DNA of 64,000 bases from Trematomus loennbergii (lineage: Eukaryota > Chordata > Actinopteri > Perciformes > Nototheniidae), in the NCBI GenBank assembly GCA_012861695.1, contig JAAOOA010000002.1:40909300-40973299 (forward strand), in the 5' to 3' direction. Every line of letters begins with the position of its first letter. The first letter of the stretch is position 1. Below are positions 24,756 through 35,794 of this stretch, piece after piece. The translations under genes were made by a program, and so were the position numbers. The notes beneath the pieces are model-generated. The model was not told where the DNA came from. It saw only the letters and a list, made by a program, of their open reading frames with translations, and did no database searches.

Positions 24756-25367
24756 TTTTTTCAACATTTTAGGTATTCCTACTTAGCAGTAATGAGACAG
24801 AAATGGAGAAGGAAAAAGAGGTGATAATTGATCCTATTGATTGAGGGTTAGAAGAAGGACATGATTTGATTAACTGGTAAAATATGGAGGAGTTGAGCAG
24901 AAGTAAAGGAAAGATTGGTGAGTAAGAGAGGAAGGATGGCCTGCAGCAGCTAATGGGCTCATTAGGACACTGTGGTCATGTAATGACCTGCCACCCAATG
25001 GACATCCGAATCCACACACTGCAGACTGATGAACAGACAGAAATAGAAAGAAATCTAGGAACGAGATATCAGCGGACAGTAAGTGATATATTTAACCAAT
25101 GGAAATAATGAAGGGGCATGTAACAAGGTCCACTTCATCCATTTACTGTAGCTTTCAGATAGATTTAATTGGATATGTATTATGAAAGAAATGTCTGAGA
25201 ATACATGGATGGGGGAAATACCATTGAATAATAGAACTCATGGATATTATTCAAACTGAAATATGTGGCTCAAACTTGTCCAATCAGTTTTATTTTCATT
25301 TTATATTCTTATATGAGCTGTTCTTCGAATAACCTATTGTTCAAGTTTTTTCTCTATAACTACTATA
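24756..25367. other. intronic sequence, nothing recognised
   Basis: No supported gene or repeat. Confidence 0.5.
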
Positions 25368-25375
25368 CTATAAAT

Positions 25376-26119
25376 CAGTGGTTCTCAACTGGTGGGTCGC
25401 AACCCAAAAGTGGGTCACGGACCCGTTCGAGTGGGTCGCAGATGTGTGAGTGAAGAAAAAAAAAAAGTTGAAAAATATATATATCTTTTTATTTTTTTTG
25501 GAAAAAAAGTCAAACTTTTATTTTGAAGACCCGATTTTCTAACGCTGTGCATGCAGTAGGTGTTGGACTGGAAGTACCGACCATAAACGGTTTTGAAAAC
25601 TTCTGTCACGTAGTGATCATCTTCTCAATAAAACATCTTTGCTGATGTTTTTTCGAGTCTTCTGGCCAATCAGAATCAAGATTGTTGCCGGAAGTCCCCA
25701 CGGAGAATAACTTTGCGGTAGAACTATTCTTTATACATCCAAGGGTACAACTTCAGATAACAATGAACACATAATGATATATGACCCCCGGTTTGATGAT
25801 TGACAGGTCACAGAACAATGGGGGCTATCTACCCTTACCCACAATTTAAAGTAATTCACACAGACTCTCCTCTTTGCTCTTCTCTCTGTGAGGAGCAGCA
25901 AGTTCAGCTGTCGGAACAAAGTGAAAACAAACAATGGCATAACATATTATTAATATGTCTGGTAGTAATAGATTTATTTATTTTCTTCTCAGAGTGTACC
26001 AGAATGCGTAGTTTATATGTTAGTATTTCTAAACATCTCCTGGGGAGAATCCCCCCAGACCGCGATTTATTGACAAAGGAAAAAGTGGGTCCCGAGGCCT
26101 GACCAGTTAAGAACCACTG
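25376..26119. mobile_element. hAT transposon, non-autonomous, decayed TSD
   Basis: The element is 744 bp with termini CAGTGGTTCTCAACTGG and its partner CCAGTTAAGAACCACTG, a widespread hAT end. The flanks CTATAAAT (25368-25375) and TTACAAAT (26120-26127) match at six of eight bases; both differences are transitions. The 100-codon frame at 25800-26102 runs into the terminal repeat and shows no hAT domain I recognise. Confidence 0.82.
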
Positions 26120-26127
26120 TTACAAAT

Positions 26128-27587
26128 AATATGTTTGTATAGCAGTTTAAAGACACCCAAAGGCACTTTACATGGTAAACAGCAACAGAAACCACAGTTT
26201 CCACTAGGAATGGCTTTTATTTTGGTTAAGTTTTTGAGTGCAGTTTAGAAAGAGGGCGATATGGGTGTCCACAAATGGAGCTGTACAGGTATCATTACAT
26301 AGCACTTTAGGGTGGTTGACTATGCCAATGGTCACATGTTATGAACATGTTTCCTCAATTTATGAATTCATTTAAATTGTCCAGGTTAAATGGTTTTAGT
26401 AGTTTGCTTTTTGTCACTATTTTCTGATCTTTTTTGGCCAAAGGACTCTCGGTTCTCATGACATCCCTATCCACCATTACCAAATGGTAGTTTCCCACTA
26501 GTTTCCCACTTTGTGCTATTTGAAGCAAAGGGAATAACAAGTAAGATCATGTCTCTCTGACAGATCATTACTGGTGTAAACAGAAACCATAGAGTTACAG
26601 AACAGCATCTGATGTACAGCCAAAGATAGACATAATCTTAGGTAGGTGATAACCTGCAGTGCTGGTGACTGATGCTGAGCAGAAAGCCAAAAGGCCACAG
26701 CGTGTCCAGACAGCTCAGCAGAGACAGCTCAGCAGAGACACAGCAGTCCAGACTGGAGGAGCCGTGCTCTGCACAATGCCTTTGGCTTGACTCAAATCAC
26801 AGTGCAGCAGCTGGGGCTGCCCTCTCCAGCATATTGAAGACCTTTCAGCTCACACACACACACAAACTGTAGACTGTTTGTTTCACCCTGTCTGGGTAGC
26901 TTTATTATCACTGCCTGGCAAATCCAAATCCAATTCAATTTCTGATGAACTGCTCTCACCAAAAATATGTTACCAGGCTATGAGTGCAGTTCTATTATTT
27001 ATAATAAATAGCCAATCACGTCAAACAGGGACAGCAGCATAAATGATGACATATGTTGAATCATATAAGTTAAAAGCAATTCTAAATGCAGCGGATAAAA
27101 CAAATATAGCGATTTGCTTGTATTTATCTTTCCTAGAGAACAAAATATAAATGGATAAATGTAAGTGACAACAGAGACATGAACAGAAATGCAGAAGCAA
27201 AGGCTTGAGAAGATAAATGTCCCAGTCTAAGGAGCATTAGTCTCACAGTATTAACTCTAGCCAATATCTATCACTCACCGCCTGTAGTCTTGAAAGATGG
27301 CTGTGTACGTTTTTACTTATTTTTCTCCTCCCACTGGATACAGAGCTCAGGGAGAAAATGCATCACAATGTCCACAAAGCACTCCTGCAGCTTACTGTCC
27401 ACCCATGTGCCCATTTTATTCCAAGTAGACCGCTTTTGTCTCAATCACATGCATGACCCTGTTGAGTTCACAACATGGATTCATTTTAGCACATTAGAAC
27501 AATTAAATATTCTGCTTCCATTGTGGGAACCACTGCAAACTTAACCATTATTGCAGTACCACTGGCCTTTATTAGAGGCAAGACACT
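26128..27587. other. intronic sequence, nothing recognised
   Basis: No supported gene. Short frames at 26355-26872 and 27290-27544 have no domain. Confidence 0.5.
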
Positions 27588-28140
27588 GCCTATTACGACT
27601 TATCAGTCAACTCATTGATTATTGATCAACTATTTAGATAATTGATTAATTATTGCATTATTTTGTTCATGCGAAGTGACAGAAAATGTTTTACTTTTAG
27701 CCTCTCACATAATATATATGAATCCAAAGTTCTCCACAAATATAAAAATGAATATTCAAAAAGTATTCCATGGTTGAAAACTAATGTTTGTTGTCCACAA
27801 CATAACATTTATCGGACTTCTTTCTACGTATTAATATGACTGCCCATAGTCCCTTGATCCTCCTTGGCAGCGGTCTGTTAGGGAAAATGAACAGACCTAT
27901 GGTATGTTCAAATTGACCAATCAGTATCGAGTATTAAACTAAGCTGTGCAATAAAAGAAATTGAACATCTTTGGGTTTAGGATTGACAAGACTAGGCATT
28001 TGCCTTTGAATATTGGGAACTTTGATGAACATTGTTTCTATTTTCATTTATAAACCAAGCAATTACTCGATTTAACTTGAAAAATAATTGGCAATACTTA
28101 GATTAATTGATAGTGAAAACAATTATAAAATACAGCCCTT
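27588..28140. mobile_element. diverged hAT MITE interrupted by repeat family F
   Basis: The outer parts resemble a common teleost hAT MITE: 'TGATTAATTATTGCAT', 'GTGACAGAAAATG', 'CATCTTTGGGTTTAGGA' and a right end in 'TACAGCCCTT'. Positions 27841-27955 are a separate block shared with 48125-48250, apparently inserted. No clean target duplication is left. Confidence 0.5.
27841..27955 (+). repeat. dispersed repeat family F, copy 1
   Basis: 'CATAGTCCCTTGATCCT', 'GAAAATGAAC', 'CAAATTGACCAATCAG' and 'GAGTATTAAACT' occur in the same order at 48125-48250. It is an interspersed repeat of unknown class. Confidence 0.65.
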
Positions 28141-28476
28141 ATCTGTATGAGTGAACACAGTACTTAAGTTATCTGATGACTTCCATGAGCTATGTGTCAC
28201 AGCCTTTGATGTCTCCAACTGTTGCACATGCAGGGGAGCGTTCTAAACTACAATAACTTAATCAGGGCCTTTCCTATACCTCCCGCTGTATATTTGCCTC
28301 ACATTTCTCCCTCACAGTTGGAAAGCCTCTGATCTGATTGCCCATAAGGCTTTTTTAGCTCTGGTTTTCCTTTCCCATCAGCTCTAGGCAGTCATACAGA
28401 ATACGGCTATAGAAATCCAACCTGACTAGCATGGCTTTAGCAACCGTTCCACTGCCAAAAATGTTCAGGTGGTTAT

Positions 28477-28925
28477 CAGAATCAGAATCAGAATACCTTT
28501 ATTAGTCCCACGGAGGGGAAATTTGCATCGTTACAGCAGGAAAGAGCCACAGACAGCTTAATGTTACCTATGTTAAGAAAAAAAAGTACTAAGTTACGAT
28601 ATAATAAAAAATATATATAAAATAAAGTTACACAATTTACAAAAAATGCAAAAAAACACACCTTGTAACGGTTCTAAGGATTAAGCAAACCAGGTATAAA
28701 TTACACAGTTATTAAAGGGCATATATATATATTGCACATATTGCACATAGTTGATTGGTATTTAGCAGCAAGGGGTGATATAGTCTGTGTTGTGGTGTGT
28801 GTAGGGGAGGGGGGGTCTACTAGGGGCTGTGTTGATTGTATAGTCTGACCGCTGCAGGAAGGAAGGACCTGCGGTATCTCTCCGTGTACCGCAGGTCCTT
28901 CCTTCCTTCCTTCCTTTCTTGGTCT
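28477..28925 (-). mobile_element. non-LTR retrotransposon 3' region fragment
   Basis: This is the longer relative of the 23126 copy, sharing 'CCTTTATTAGTCCCAC' and 'AGAGCCACAGACAGCTTAAT'. It also contains a perfect hairpin: 28857-28876 (GGAAGGAAGGACCTGCGGTA) pairs with 28887-28906 around a 10-base loop. Sequence after the hairpin is CCTT repeats. No protein domain remains. Confidence 0.65.
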
Positions 28926-29235
28926 AACGAGCTAGAAGCTGATTTTACATTCCTGTGACAGTCTGCATTTCATACCACCTACCAAGGACATTTAATGCAA
29001 AAGTTAGCAGCAACTGTCCTTAAAATGATTAATATTTTGTATTTCAGTTGTAACATCTGCACTTTTGCATAATAAAGGGGTGCAGATTAGACATTAAAAG
29101 CTTTCCCATTTACTATCTCAATCGGTTTCTCTGTGTGTGTCTCTCTTTTAGTAGATTGAGACTGTAGTGAAACGTCAGGTGTTCCACTAATTAGAACTGG
29201 TCTCCATGGCAACTCTGCCATCCTCAGATTTGATG
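28926..29235. other. intronic sequence, nothing recognised
   Basis: No supported gene or repeat. Confidence 0.45.
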
Positions 29236-29307
29236 TTTTAACACGTTATTATCGTGTTCACGCATTATTTAATTAATTAACACAATTATTTTATCGCGCA
29301 TTAACAG

Positions 29308-29500
29308 AGGCGTGTGGCGCAGTGGATAGAGCCTTGGTATGGGGATCAGATGGTCACAGGTTCAAACCCCACTGCAGTCAGCATGTCGTTGTGTCCCTGG
29401 GCAAGACACTTCACCCCAAATTGCTCCTGTGGGGATTGCCCACAGTATTGAGTATGTTAGTCGCTTTGGATAAAAGCGTCTAACAAGTAACATGTAATGT
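29308..29500 (+). mobile_element. tRNA-derived SINE, copy 2, TSD AACAG
   Basis: The tRNA-like head carries a Pol III A box (TGGCGCAGTGG, 29315-29325) and a B box (GGTTCAAACCC, 29359-29369). A tRNA-unrelated body ('GACACTTCACCCCAAATTGC') and a tail ('GGATAAAAGCGTCTAACAAG') follow. AACAG at 29303-29307 and 29501-29505 is a plausible short target duplication. Copies in reverse lie at 3734-3932 and 34452-34590. It is a SINE rather than a functional tRNA: no acceptor-stem fold and no 72-base end. Confidence 0.85.
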
Positions 29501-29694
29501 AACAGTTTTTTTGTATTATTATTTTGAAAGTCCGTTGCTCACTGGCTCTGAATACACATACAGACAAACCATAGGTCACAGGAGGGGTGGGATGCTGATC
29601 AGTATTGGCTTGGATGGGCGTCATCACGTGTCTCAACCAATGAGAGCATTTGGGGCGGGCCTTAGACTGCTGCAGCGCTCACATGAACCCGATC

Positions 29695-29820
29695 ATGGTG
29701 AAAATGGAGAAAGGTACCGAACTCTTACATGGACATTTTAAATCTCTTCCAGACGGCGGAGCTGATAGGACCAGAGTTATTTGTAACCACTGAAAGTTGA
29801 ATTGTATTACCACTGGACTC
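29695..29820 (+). pseudogene. hAT BED zinc-finger fragment, broken
   Basis: An ATG-led frame reads MVKMEKGTELLHGHFKSL, then DRTRVICNH, a TGA stop, then KLNCITTG. 'R.RVICNHCK.EL.YH' is the first half of the BED finger found at the N-terminus of hAT transposases. The second metal-ligand Cys codon is replaced by TGA here. No later transposase block follows. A dead N-terminal fragment. Confidence 0.6.
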
Positions 29821-29835
29821 TGAGGGTAACTTGTT

Positions 29836-30276
29836 TCTCTAAAACAAACTAGATAAAACTTTAATGCCCTGGCAGTGGCAAATAACTTTGGTTTTATATT
29901 TGATTTGATTACATTAATTCATGTTGAAGTTGAGATATTTTAACTGCTTCTGTGTAAAGGGAATACTGCTGTTAAAAAGCACCTTATTTGTTTAAAGTGT
30001 TTGCAAACCAAATGTTATTGCACTATTCTTCATATAGCAGTACTTTTAAATCAAAGTGTGCAATGCACAACTTTTTTTCTTTACTTGAATTGAGAAGCTC
30101 CGTTGTCCCTGACCTGTTGTCAATCATACTCCTATTGCTGTCAAGAATCCACAACGAGATAGCGTTGGTAACTTTCCGATGCACGCAAATCTTCATATTG
30201 TTACCTTTTTTTGGTAATAAATATTTGTTCTAGTCCCCAGTATATGGCCCGCCAGCTTTAACAATGGGGAGCTGTA
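29836..30276. other. intronic sequence, nothing recognised
   Basis: No supported gene or repeat. Confidence 0.45.
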
Positions 30277-30702
30277 CTGCTCACTAGAGATGGGCGAGTC
30301 CTGATTCATCCGGATCATTAACCCGGATCCTAGAAATGAGCTGGTCGTGACGAGTCTCCCCTCTCCATTAACCCGAGTCCTTGAGTCCCACACTTGGTGT
30401 GACGTACAAATTAAAACTATAAATTGCGTCACTCGCTACTCTCTTTATAACATGTAAAATCACATTACAACGTACCCCAGTCCATCTACCTACCCTTTAG
30501 CAAGTATACAGGATAGCTGCCTGCCAGAAGTTATCGTTTGGCTCAGGGGAGGGGACGCGGATCAGTGAAACTTCCTGCAGACTCGTGGGGACTCAGAGGA
30601 GCCGACGGCTCCTAACCGTAATAGCATAGCAGATCCAGCGATCTCGTCATGTGCACGAGCATAGCCCCTCCTCCAGCACCCGGCTCCCGCGCTATGCACG
30701 AG

Positions 30703-30820
30703 CAGACTCGCAGACTCGCAGACTCGCTCGCAGACTCGCAGACTCACTCGCAGACTCACTCGCAGACTCACTCGCAGACTCACTCGCAGACTCACTCGCA
30801 GACTCACTCGCAGATTCGCA
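30703..30820. repeat. 12-bp minisatellite, GACTCACTCGCA
   Basis: Roughly six tandem CTCACTCGCAGA units are preceded by shorter 8-bp CAGACTCG units. The array is carried by the surrounding hAT element, whose ends also contain 'GACTC' motifs. Confidence 0.92.
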
Positions 30821-31036
30821 AATCCTGACTCGCTGACACAGCGGATCAGACTCGTGCGGACTCGGAGCCGTAACCATATAGCAGCAGATCCAGAGATCCA
30901 GCAGACTCGTCCTCATGCACGAGTCAACAGCAGACTCAGATTTGCCAAATCGCAAAATAACCCTTTTTTTTGTGATCAACATTTTTTATTAAAGCAAAAT
31001 ATACTGTGTAGCGGAGGTTAATATAACGTCAGTTTA

Positions 31037-31200
31037 ATAGATAGATAGATAGATAGATAGATAGTACTTTATTGATCCCAAATTGGGAAATTGTTGTTAC
31101 AGCAGCATAAAAGGCATTTTACAATAAAACAAAACTACAAAATATACAAGAATAGAAAAGAAAAATAAAATAAAATATAAAATATACATGTCGAAATAGA
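31037..31200 (-). mobile_element. LINE 3' tail with (ATAG)n terminus
   Basis: (ATAG)7 at 31037-31064 is followed by 'TACTTTATTGATCCCAAATT' and 'GTTACAGCAGC'. Read in reverse, this is GGGATCAATAAAGTA plus a tetranucleotide repeat, the usual teleost LINE 3' end. It is inserted within the 30285 hAT element. Confidence 0.7.
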
Positions 31201-31478
31201 AAATATACATGCAGATATTTTCGGTTTCACCGATAGGATTTCTACGGTCTTGGTGATGCTGACTCATATGACTCAAATGACTCGTATGATCCGGATCTCT
31301 TCAATGACTGACTCAGAAGACCCTGAGTCCGTAAAAGGATCCGGATTTGCCATCTCTACTGCTCACCCATATTGTAACTTTTAACCATACCACAGAGCTG
31401 ATAAAACAGAGGGTATACAAGCCAACTTTGAAATAAATGGGCTTTAATGGAGTTATAAGAGAGGTGAAGTGATAATGT

Positions 31479-32000
31479 ATTTCTGTAGTCCGACCTGGAA
31501 GCTAGAAACGCAAGGACTCCCTCGACCAAAAGCAATTTACCCATTGGATATCGGTATATTGCAGAATACAAACTTTGTGGCCAACACAGGTTTACTGTTT
31601 GATACTTACAAGCTTTTTATTTTTGAAGGGTAAACAATCGTCAGAAATAAAAAGCTAATGTTATGCTATAAGCTAACAACATCACGGTTGCATGGCTGGA
31701 TATCACCACCGCTAGGCTTAATGCGAACTCGTGTTGGCGTGATACGATAAATAGTTTATTTAGTCACTTTTTTTAAAACACCATTTTTATGTTACTCTGA
31801 TGCTTAAAACACTCACGAGTGGGGTATGTACAATAGTATTTCATGTCGTAGAACCAGACGTGAAACTCTAGTAAGCTTGTGTTACCTTATTTCAGGCTTC
31901 TTAACGCAACCATATTCCAAAAACCATTGAATTGGTCAAATGCGTCTTTTTGCGTCTTGTTTTAGGACTCGTTACTGCACCACTTGAATATTTTCGGTAT
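31479..32000 (+). repeat. dispersed repeat family C, copy 2
   Basis: The segment starts 'CTGTAGTCCGACCTGGAAG' and ends 'TTTAGGACTCGTTACTGCAC'. Internal 'AACATCACGGTTGCATGGCT', 'CGAACTCGTGTTGGCGTGAT' and 'TTATTTCAGGCTTCTTAACG' align with copies at 10572 and 50535. Confidence 0.65.
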
Positions 32001-33093
32001 AAATCAGAGGTGTTGGGATCTGAAGGCTGATCATGTGTCTGCTGTTCCAAAGAAACATCTGTGTTATTGTCAGAAAATGTAGCTCACAACTTGGCAGCTT
32101 GGTTTGTTGGCAGATGTATCACAGCATCATTTACTTGCAGGATTAACAACTTGATATTTGTATCCATGAATAAGCCAATACATAAAGTAACGTGTGGGAA
32201 AATTAGAGATGTTTTCTTTCTGCCTGAGAGACATTTTATTTTGTAATTGATCTCTGTCATTTTGCACTATACAATCTGAAATATTGAAATATCTTTCAAT
32301 ATATAATGGTATGTTTTTGAAACAAACAAAGCTCTAATCTGATAGATATTACATGCTGCAGCAGTTTATTCAATATGACACCAAACCGTGCTTCCTGTAA
32401 CAGTATATCTCCTTAGCAAAGAAACTGACTCTGACTTTAAAATCAGATTGAGTTTGAGTGGGTGCATGGATGAATTCCAACCTTGAATGTGTCAGGAGAA
32501 CTGGATACCATGTTTTGAGGGGCCGGCCAGTCATTCAAATGAAAGTTACTCACCAAGAATATATGCCAAGAAAAAAGTCACTTTTAGTTTACTGTTTCTT
32601 CAGCCTTTAGTTTTAAAGAGATAACAACTTACTGCAGCTTTTCCAGGATTCTAGTTATTAAATCCTTATGTTTCGAAACACCTTGCAATTGTTATACTAG
32701 TAGAAAGTAGCAGCATAGCTCTTTGGTATGCCTAAGCCATCATGATATTAATGCTCACAAGATGGCATATTTGCAGTCAGAGAGGGAAGTCGTGTTTTGG
32801 TGCTGCCCTATAGACTCTTGTTTCTGGGTACATGCACAGTGGGGGGTTGAAATGTGAAAACAGTGTGAACCTCCCACGTTTTGCATCTATGCGTATCACT
32901 GGCAGGTTAGGTAGCAGAGTTAGCAACTTTGTTGTCAACACCCACCCGAGACCAACAATAGAACAAAAGAACCACTACACTGCAGAGGGAATCCGCCATT
33001 CCAGTCACTCTCTTTTGCGTACAAAAATCAACCCAATGGCTCATTTAATGTTCTTTACTTGTAAATTACTTTTCGCTCAACATGTAGGAAACT
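32001..33093. other. intronic sequence, nothing recognised
   Basis: No supported gene or repeat. A 101-codon frame at 32832-33137 has no domain and runs into the next element. Confidence 0.5.
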
Positions 33094-34310
33094 ATAGGCG
33101 CATTCACACCAAGTACTTTTCCCACAATAGTTCATGAGAACTCAGTTCATGAGAACTCTTTTAGTTCTGATGAACTAAAGCAGATCGCGTTCACACCGAA
33201 ATGAGTTCCTGGGGGTGGATTAGGCAAATGAAGCCGCTGACGTCACTTCTTCTTCTGCTTTGGGTTTACTGGCAGGCCGCAAACAACTTCACGGCGAGTA
33301 CAGTAGGTGGCGGTATGCACCTTAAAGTTGCAATCCGCCAAAAAACGAGAGAAGAAGAAGAAGAACTGCCACGCCCACCTGCTGTATATGAGGCGTCTGT
33401 TTACCTTCCGACCTCAGACATGAGCTTCGTCTGAGTTATTTAAGCAAACACAAATACAGATCGTCGACCAGTCAAATGCAATAGCAATGCTGATTCGGAA
33501 GCGAAGGCGGTTAAGAAGGATTGACAAAAGGATTGGACGACGACATGCACGCGCTACGTAACCTGTGAAATGAATAAACTGTGCCAGGTGTGTCGTATGC
33601 ACAATAGGCTCAGCAGTTAACACACCTTTATTATATATCCTCCTGAGAGCAACTGCATCCGTCTGCCATGAACCCTACAGAAACCTACGTGTTAGTTTTG
33701 GCCCATAGTGGCCTCCATTTGTGTCGTGTAAAATGGGGGAAATAAAAAGTTAGCAAATCCCCATGTCCTCCTCAGAGGACATTCATAAAAACATTTAGTT
33801 TTAGGTCAAATAATTATTACACTGCTCTGAAACTCACTACACTAACTCCTAAGATGTTCCCTTACTATAATTAATTAAAATATTGAACTCACAACACTGG
33901 TAATTACAAACTTAACCATTTCTCTTTCTATAAATAGTGCTTGTGTTGATGGACGCCATTTTGAAATACAATGAAATTATCTTTTTCAAAGCCACATATT
34001 TGGGGTGGGACACAATAAATAAAGCTTCGCCAGTTTATAACCGATGAAACATGATGGTATCAGAATAATCACTTACATGTGATGTATAGGATGCTACACA
34101 GGTCACTGTAAAGATAAAGTGTCAGAGGAGAAATAAGCAAGATACAGGATCTGTTTAATCGCCATGTAGGTTCTCTTTTATTGCACACTCATATCAATAA
34201 CGGCATCACGCTGTCCCAGGTGTGTTGTATGCATGTAAATACAAGTTAAAAGTTTTAATGTAAATAGAAGTTAACATTTTCAATATAAAAGAAAGTGTCA
34301 GTAGTATCAA

Positions 34311-34350
<40 letters not shown>

Positions 34351-34451
34351 TAATAACAGGTAGGCTCAGCAGCAGACACACCTTAGTGCAAAGTGAAGTG
34401 TCAGTATTAATAACAGTGGCATATATATATAATCACAATAATACAAAATTA

Positions 34452-34590
34452 ACTGTCCCAGGTGTAGGCAATTTGGGGTGAAGTGTCTTGCCCAGGGACA
34501 CAACGACATGCTGACTGCAGTGGGGTTTGAACCTGTGCTCCCCTGATCCGAACACCAACGCACCACCACTGCACCACACGCCTCCCAACA
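34452..34590 (-). mobile_element. tRNA-derived SINE, copy 3, truncated
   Basis: Reverse-oriented and truncated at the tail side. It keeps 'GGTGAAGTGTCTTGCCC', 'ACAACGACATGCTGACTGCA', a B-box region 'GGGTTTGAACC' and the head 'CCACACGCC'. It inserted into the 3' part of the Myb-like gene fragment of the Harbinger-like element. Confidence 0.75.
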
Positions 34591-34920
34591 AGTCATTGTA
34601 CAGTTTATCAACGACGACAAGTTTTTGTTTTATTGAAGGCCTGTTGGATTTAATCAGCTCGCTTAGCACTGCCAGAAGCCCAGCCTGAAAGGTATTTTGT
34701 TGCTCCACCGACACCTCCACCTGGCGCGCCGACGTCAGCATGGCGCGGCATCACCATGAGCAGCTGGTCGTCCGATTCCTGGGCCTTGTGTGAATGCAGC
34801 AGCCGTTCGTCGTGCATCTCCTTGGCACGCAGGTCCTCATTCTCCTTGCTGACCATGGCACGGCGGTCCATCGCCATGATGGTGTCAAGGAAGCTGTCAT
34901 CCCGTGCCCGCTTTCCTAAG
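34591..34920 (-). pseudogene. Myb/SANT-like protein C-terminal part, frameshifted
   Basis: The minus strand from 34920 reads KRARDDSFLDTIMAMDRRAM, then a charged helix (SKENEDLRAKEMHDERLL). About 50 codons on it changes to a second frame (from 34741) with QVEVSVEQQNTFQAGL and LSELIKSNRPSIKQK. The first frame turns glycine-rich where the second becomes protein-like, indicating a frameshift near 34741. Charged coiled C-termini are usual for the Myb-like accessory proteins of Harbinger elements. A SINE follows directly. It is not functional as it stands. Confidence 0.5.
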
Positions 34921-35355
34921 AGGAGAAATAAGCAAGATACAAGATCAGTTTAATCGCCTAGTAGGTTGTCAACAGAGACAACATTGGACATGGTGCAGGC
35001 AGGGACAGTGTACAAAATGCAGGTGTAAAGTAGAAGATAAGATAGGATCAAATAATATCAAATAAAAAATAAATATCAAAGTGCCCTTATTTATTGTTTT
35101 GTGCTTAATGTATGCTTGAACTTTGTTTTATAGGGATTAGTGGACATCAGTTAGCGTAACCTTCTTTCAAGGCCAGAGTAGTTACAGTGTAAGTGGATTG
35201 ACATCTAACATAACATGGCTAGCTCGATCTACTGAGCAAATAAAAGTACATCTGAGATCAGTATTGTGCAGATTAAAACAGTGCAGTGCATGTCGTTTAT
35301 TTTACCTTCGGCAGTGTCCCCCCGGCATGACTTTGCGCTGTGGACCCCAGGTCGG

Positions 35356-35568
35356 CTAACTTTGCTGAACAACGGAAACTGCCTTCAGTAGAAGCTTCTG
35401 GATCACGTCCTCCGAGTAAACCGCCAGAAGCGCCGACACATCCTCATCACTCCACCGCTCCGATGATTTATTTAGTGTTGCCATAATAACTGCTTTCACA
35501 AAAGTAATCTCTTCGTTGGTGCGCTGCGCTAAGTTTTTAATGCGAGCAAATACAATGGCGGCTCCCAA
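35356..35568 (-). pseudogene. Myb/SANT-like DNA-binding domain, N-terminal part
   Basis: The minus-strand frame includes MATLNKSSERWSDEDVSALL followed by AVYSEDVIQKLL. 'RW.DE.V.ALL..YSE..IQ' is the first helix of the Myb/SANT-like domain found in Harbinger accessory proteins. The domain stops at a stop codon soon after; the second and third helices are missing, or lie past a lost splice site. A likely start is the internal ATG at 35484. Confidence 0.6.
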
Positions 35569-35794
35569 AACTTTTTCAGAGATTTACGGGGCGTGGTTTG
35601 CATTCCGCCCACCCAATCAGACATATGAACCTTTTTCTCCCACGAAAGTCCCTGCTCTCTAGCAGGGACTGAAAAGGGGGTCAAAATGGTTCTGATGAAC
35701 TCATTTAGTTCCTGGGGCTTTTGGTGTGAACGCAAATATATCGTAGTTCTGATGAACTATTGTGGGAAAAGTATTCCGGTTTGAACGCGCCATA

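Larger units (their letters stand above)
29236..29835 (+). mobile_element. hAT relic split by a SINE
   Basis: The left part (29236-29302) has 'AACACGTTATTATCGTG' and 'TTATCGCGCATTAAC', resembling hAT subterminal sequence like that of the 16790 element. A SINE follows at 29308-29500. The right part resumes with hAT 5' noncoding sequence and a BED-finger fragment. The right terminus and the target duplication are missing. Confidence 0.55.
30285..31358. mobile_element. hAT transposon with minisatellite and LINE tail inside, TSD CTGCTCAC
   Basis: The element is 1074 bp with termini TAGAGATGGGCGAGTCC and its partner GGATTTGCCATCTCTA. The perfect 8-bp duplication CTGCTCAC lies at 30277-30284 and 31359-31366. 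'CCGGATC' blocks recur near both ends. The interior has a 12-bp minisatellite (30703-30820) and a later LINE-tail insertion (31037-31200). Repetitive Ser-Leu-Arg open frames are minisatellite artefacts. Confidence 0.88.
33097..35791 (-). mobile_element. Harbinger-like DNA transposon with decayed Myb/SANT gene
   Basis: The element is 2695 bp with termini GGCGCATTCACACC and its partner GAACGCGCC. Inverted similarity extends about 110 bp inward through 'CTTTTCCCACAATAGTTCAT'. ATA on both sides (33094-33096 and 35792-35794) is consistent with the 3-bp duplication of PIF/Harbinger elements. The minus strand carries pieces of a Myb/SANT-like protein, the accessory DNA-binding protein of this superfamily. 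The DDE nuclease gene is not seen. A SINE (34452-34590) and a (TA)n run (34315-34352) lie inside. A motif 'GTAGGTGGCGGTATGCACC' at about 33303 is common in fish DNA elements. Confidence 0.72.

Noticed and set aside
24557..24824. Pro-Thr and Gly-Met-Val repeat proteins
   Set aside because: They follow from the 9-bp minisatellite; no start, splice or family support.
28857..28906. The 20-bp hairpin as a transcription terminator or microRNA
   Set aside because: It belongs to a LINE-derived repeat and consists partly of simple GGAA/CCTT sequence.
29308..29380. A tRNA gene
   Set aside because: A and B boxes are present but the acceptor and anticodon stems do not form a tRNA, and the body continues as a SINE.
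30562..30982. Ser-Leu-Arg and Ala-Asp-Ser repetitive open frames
   Set aside because: They result from the 12-bp minisatellite period and exist on both strands.
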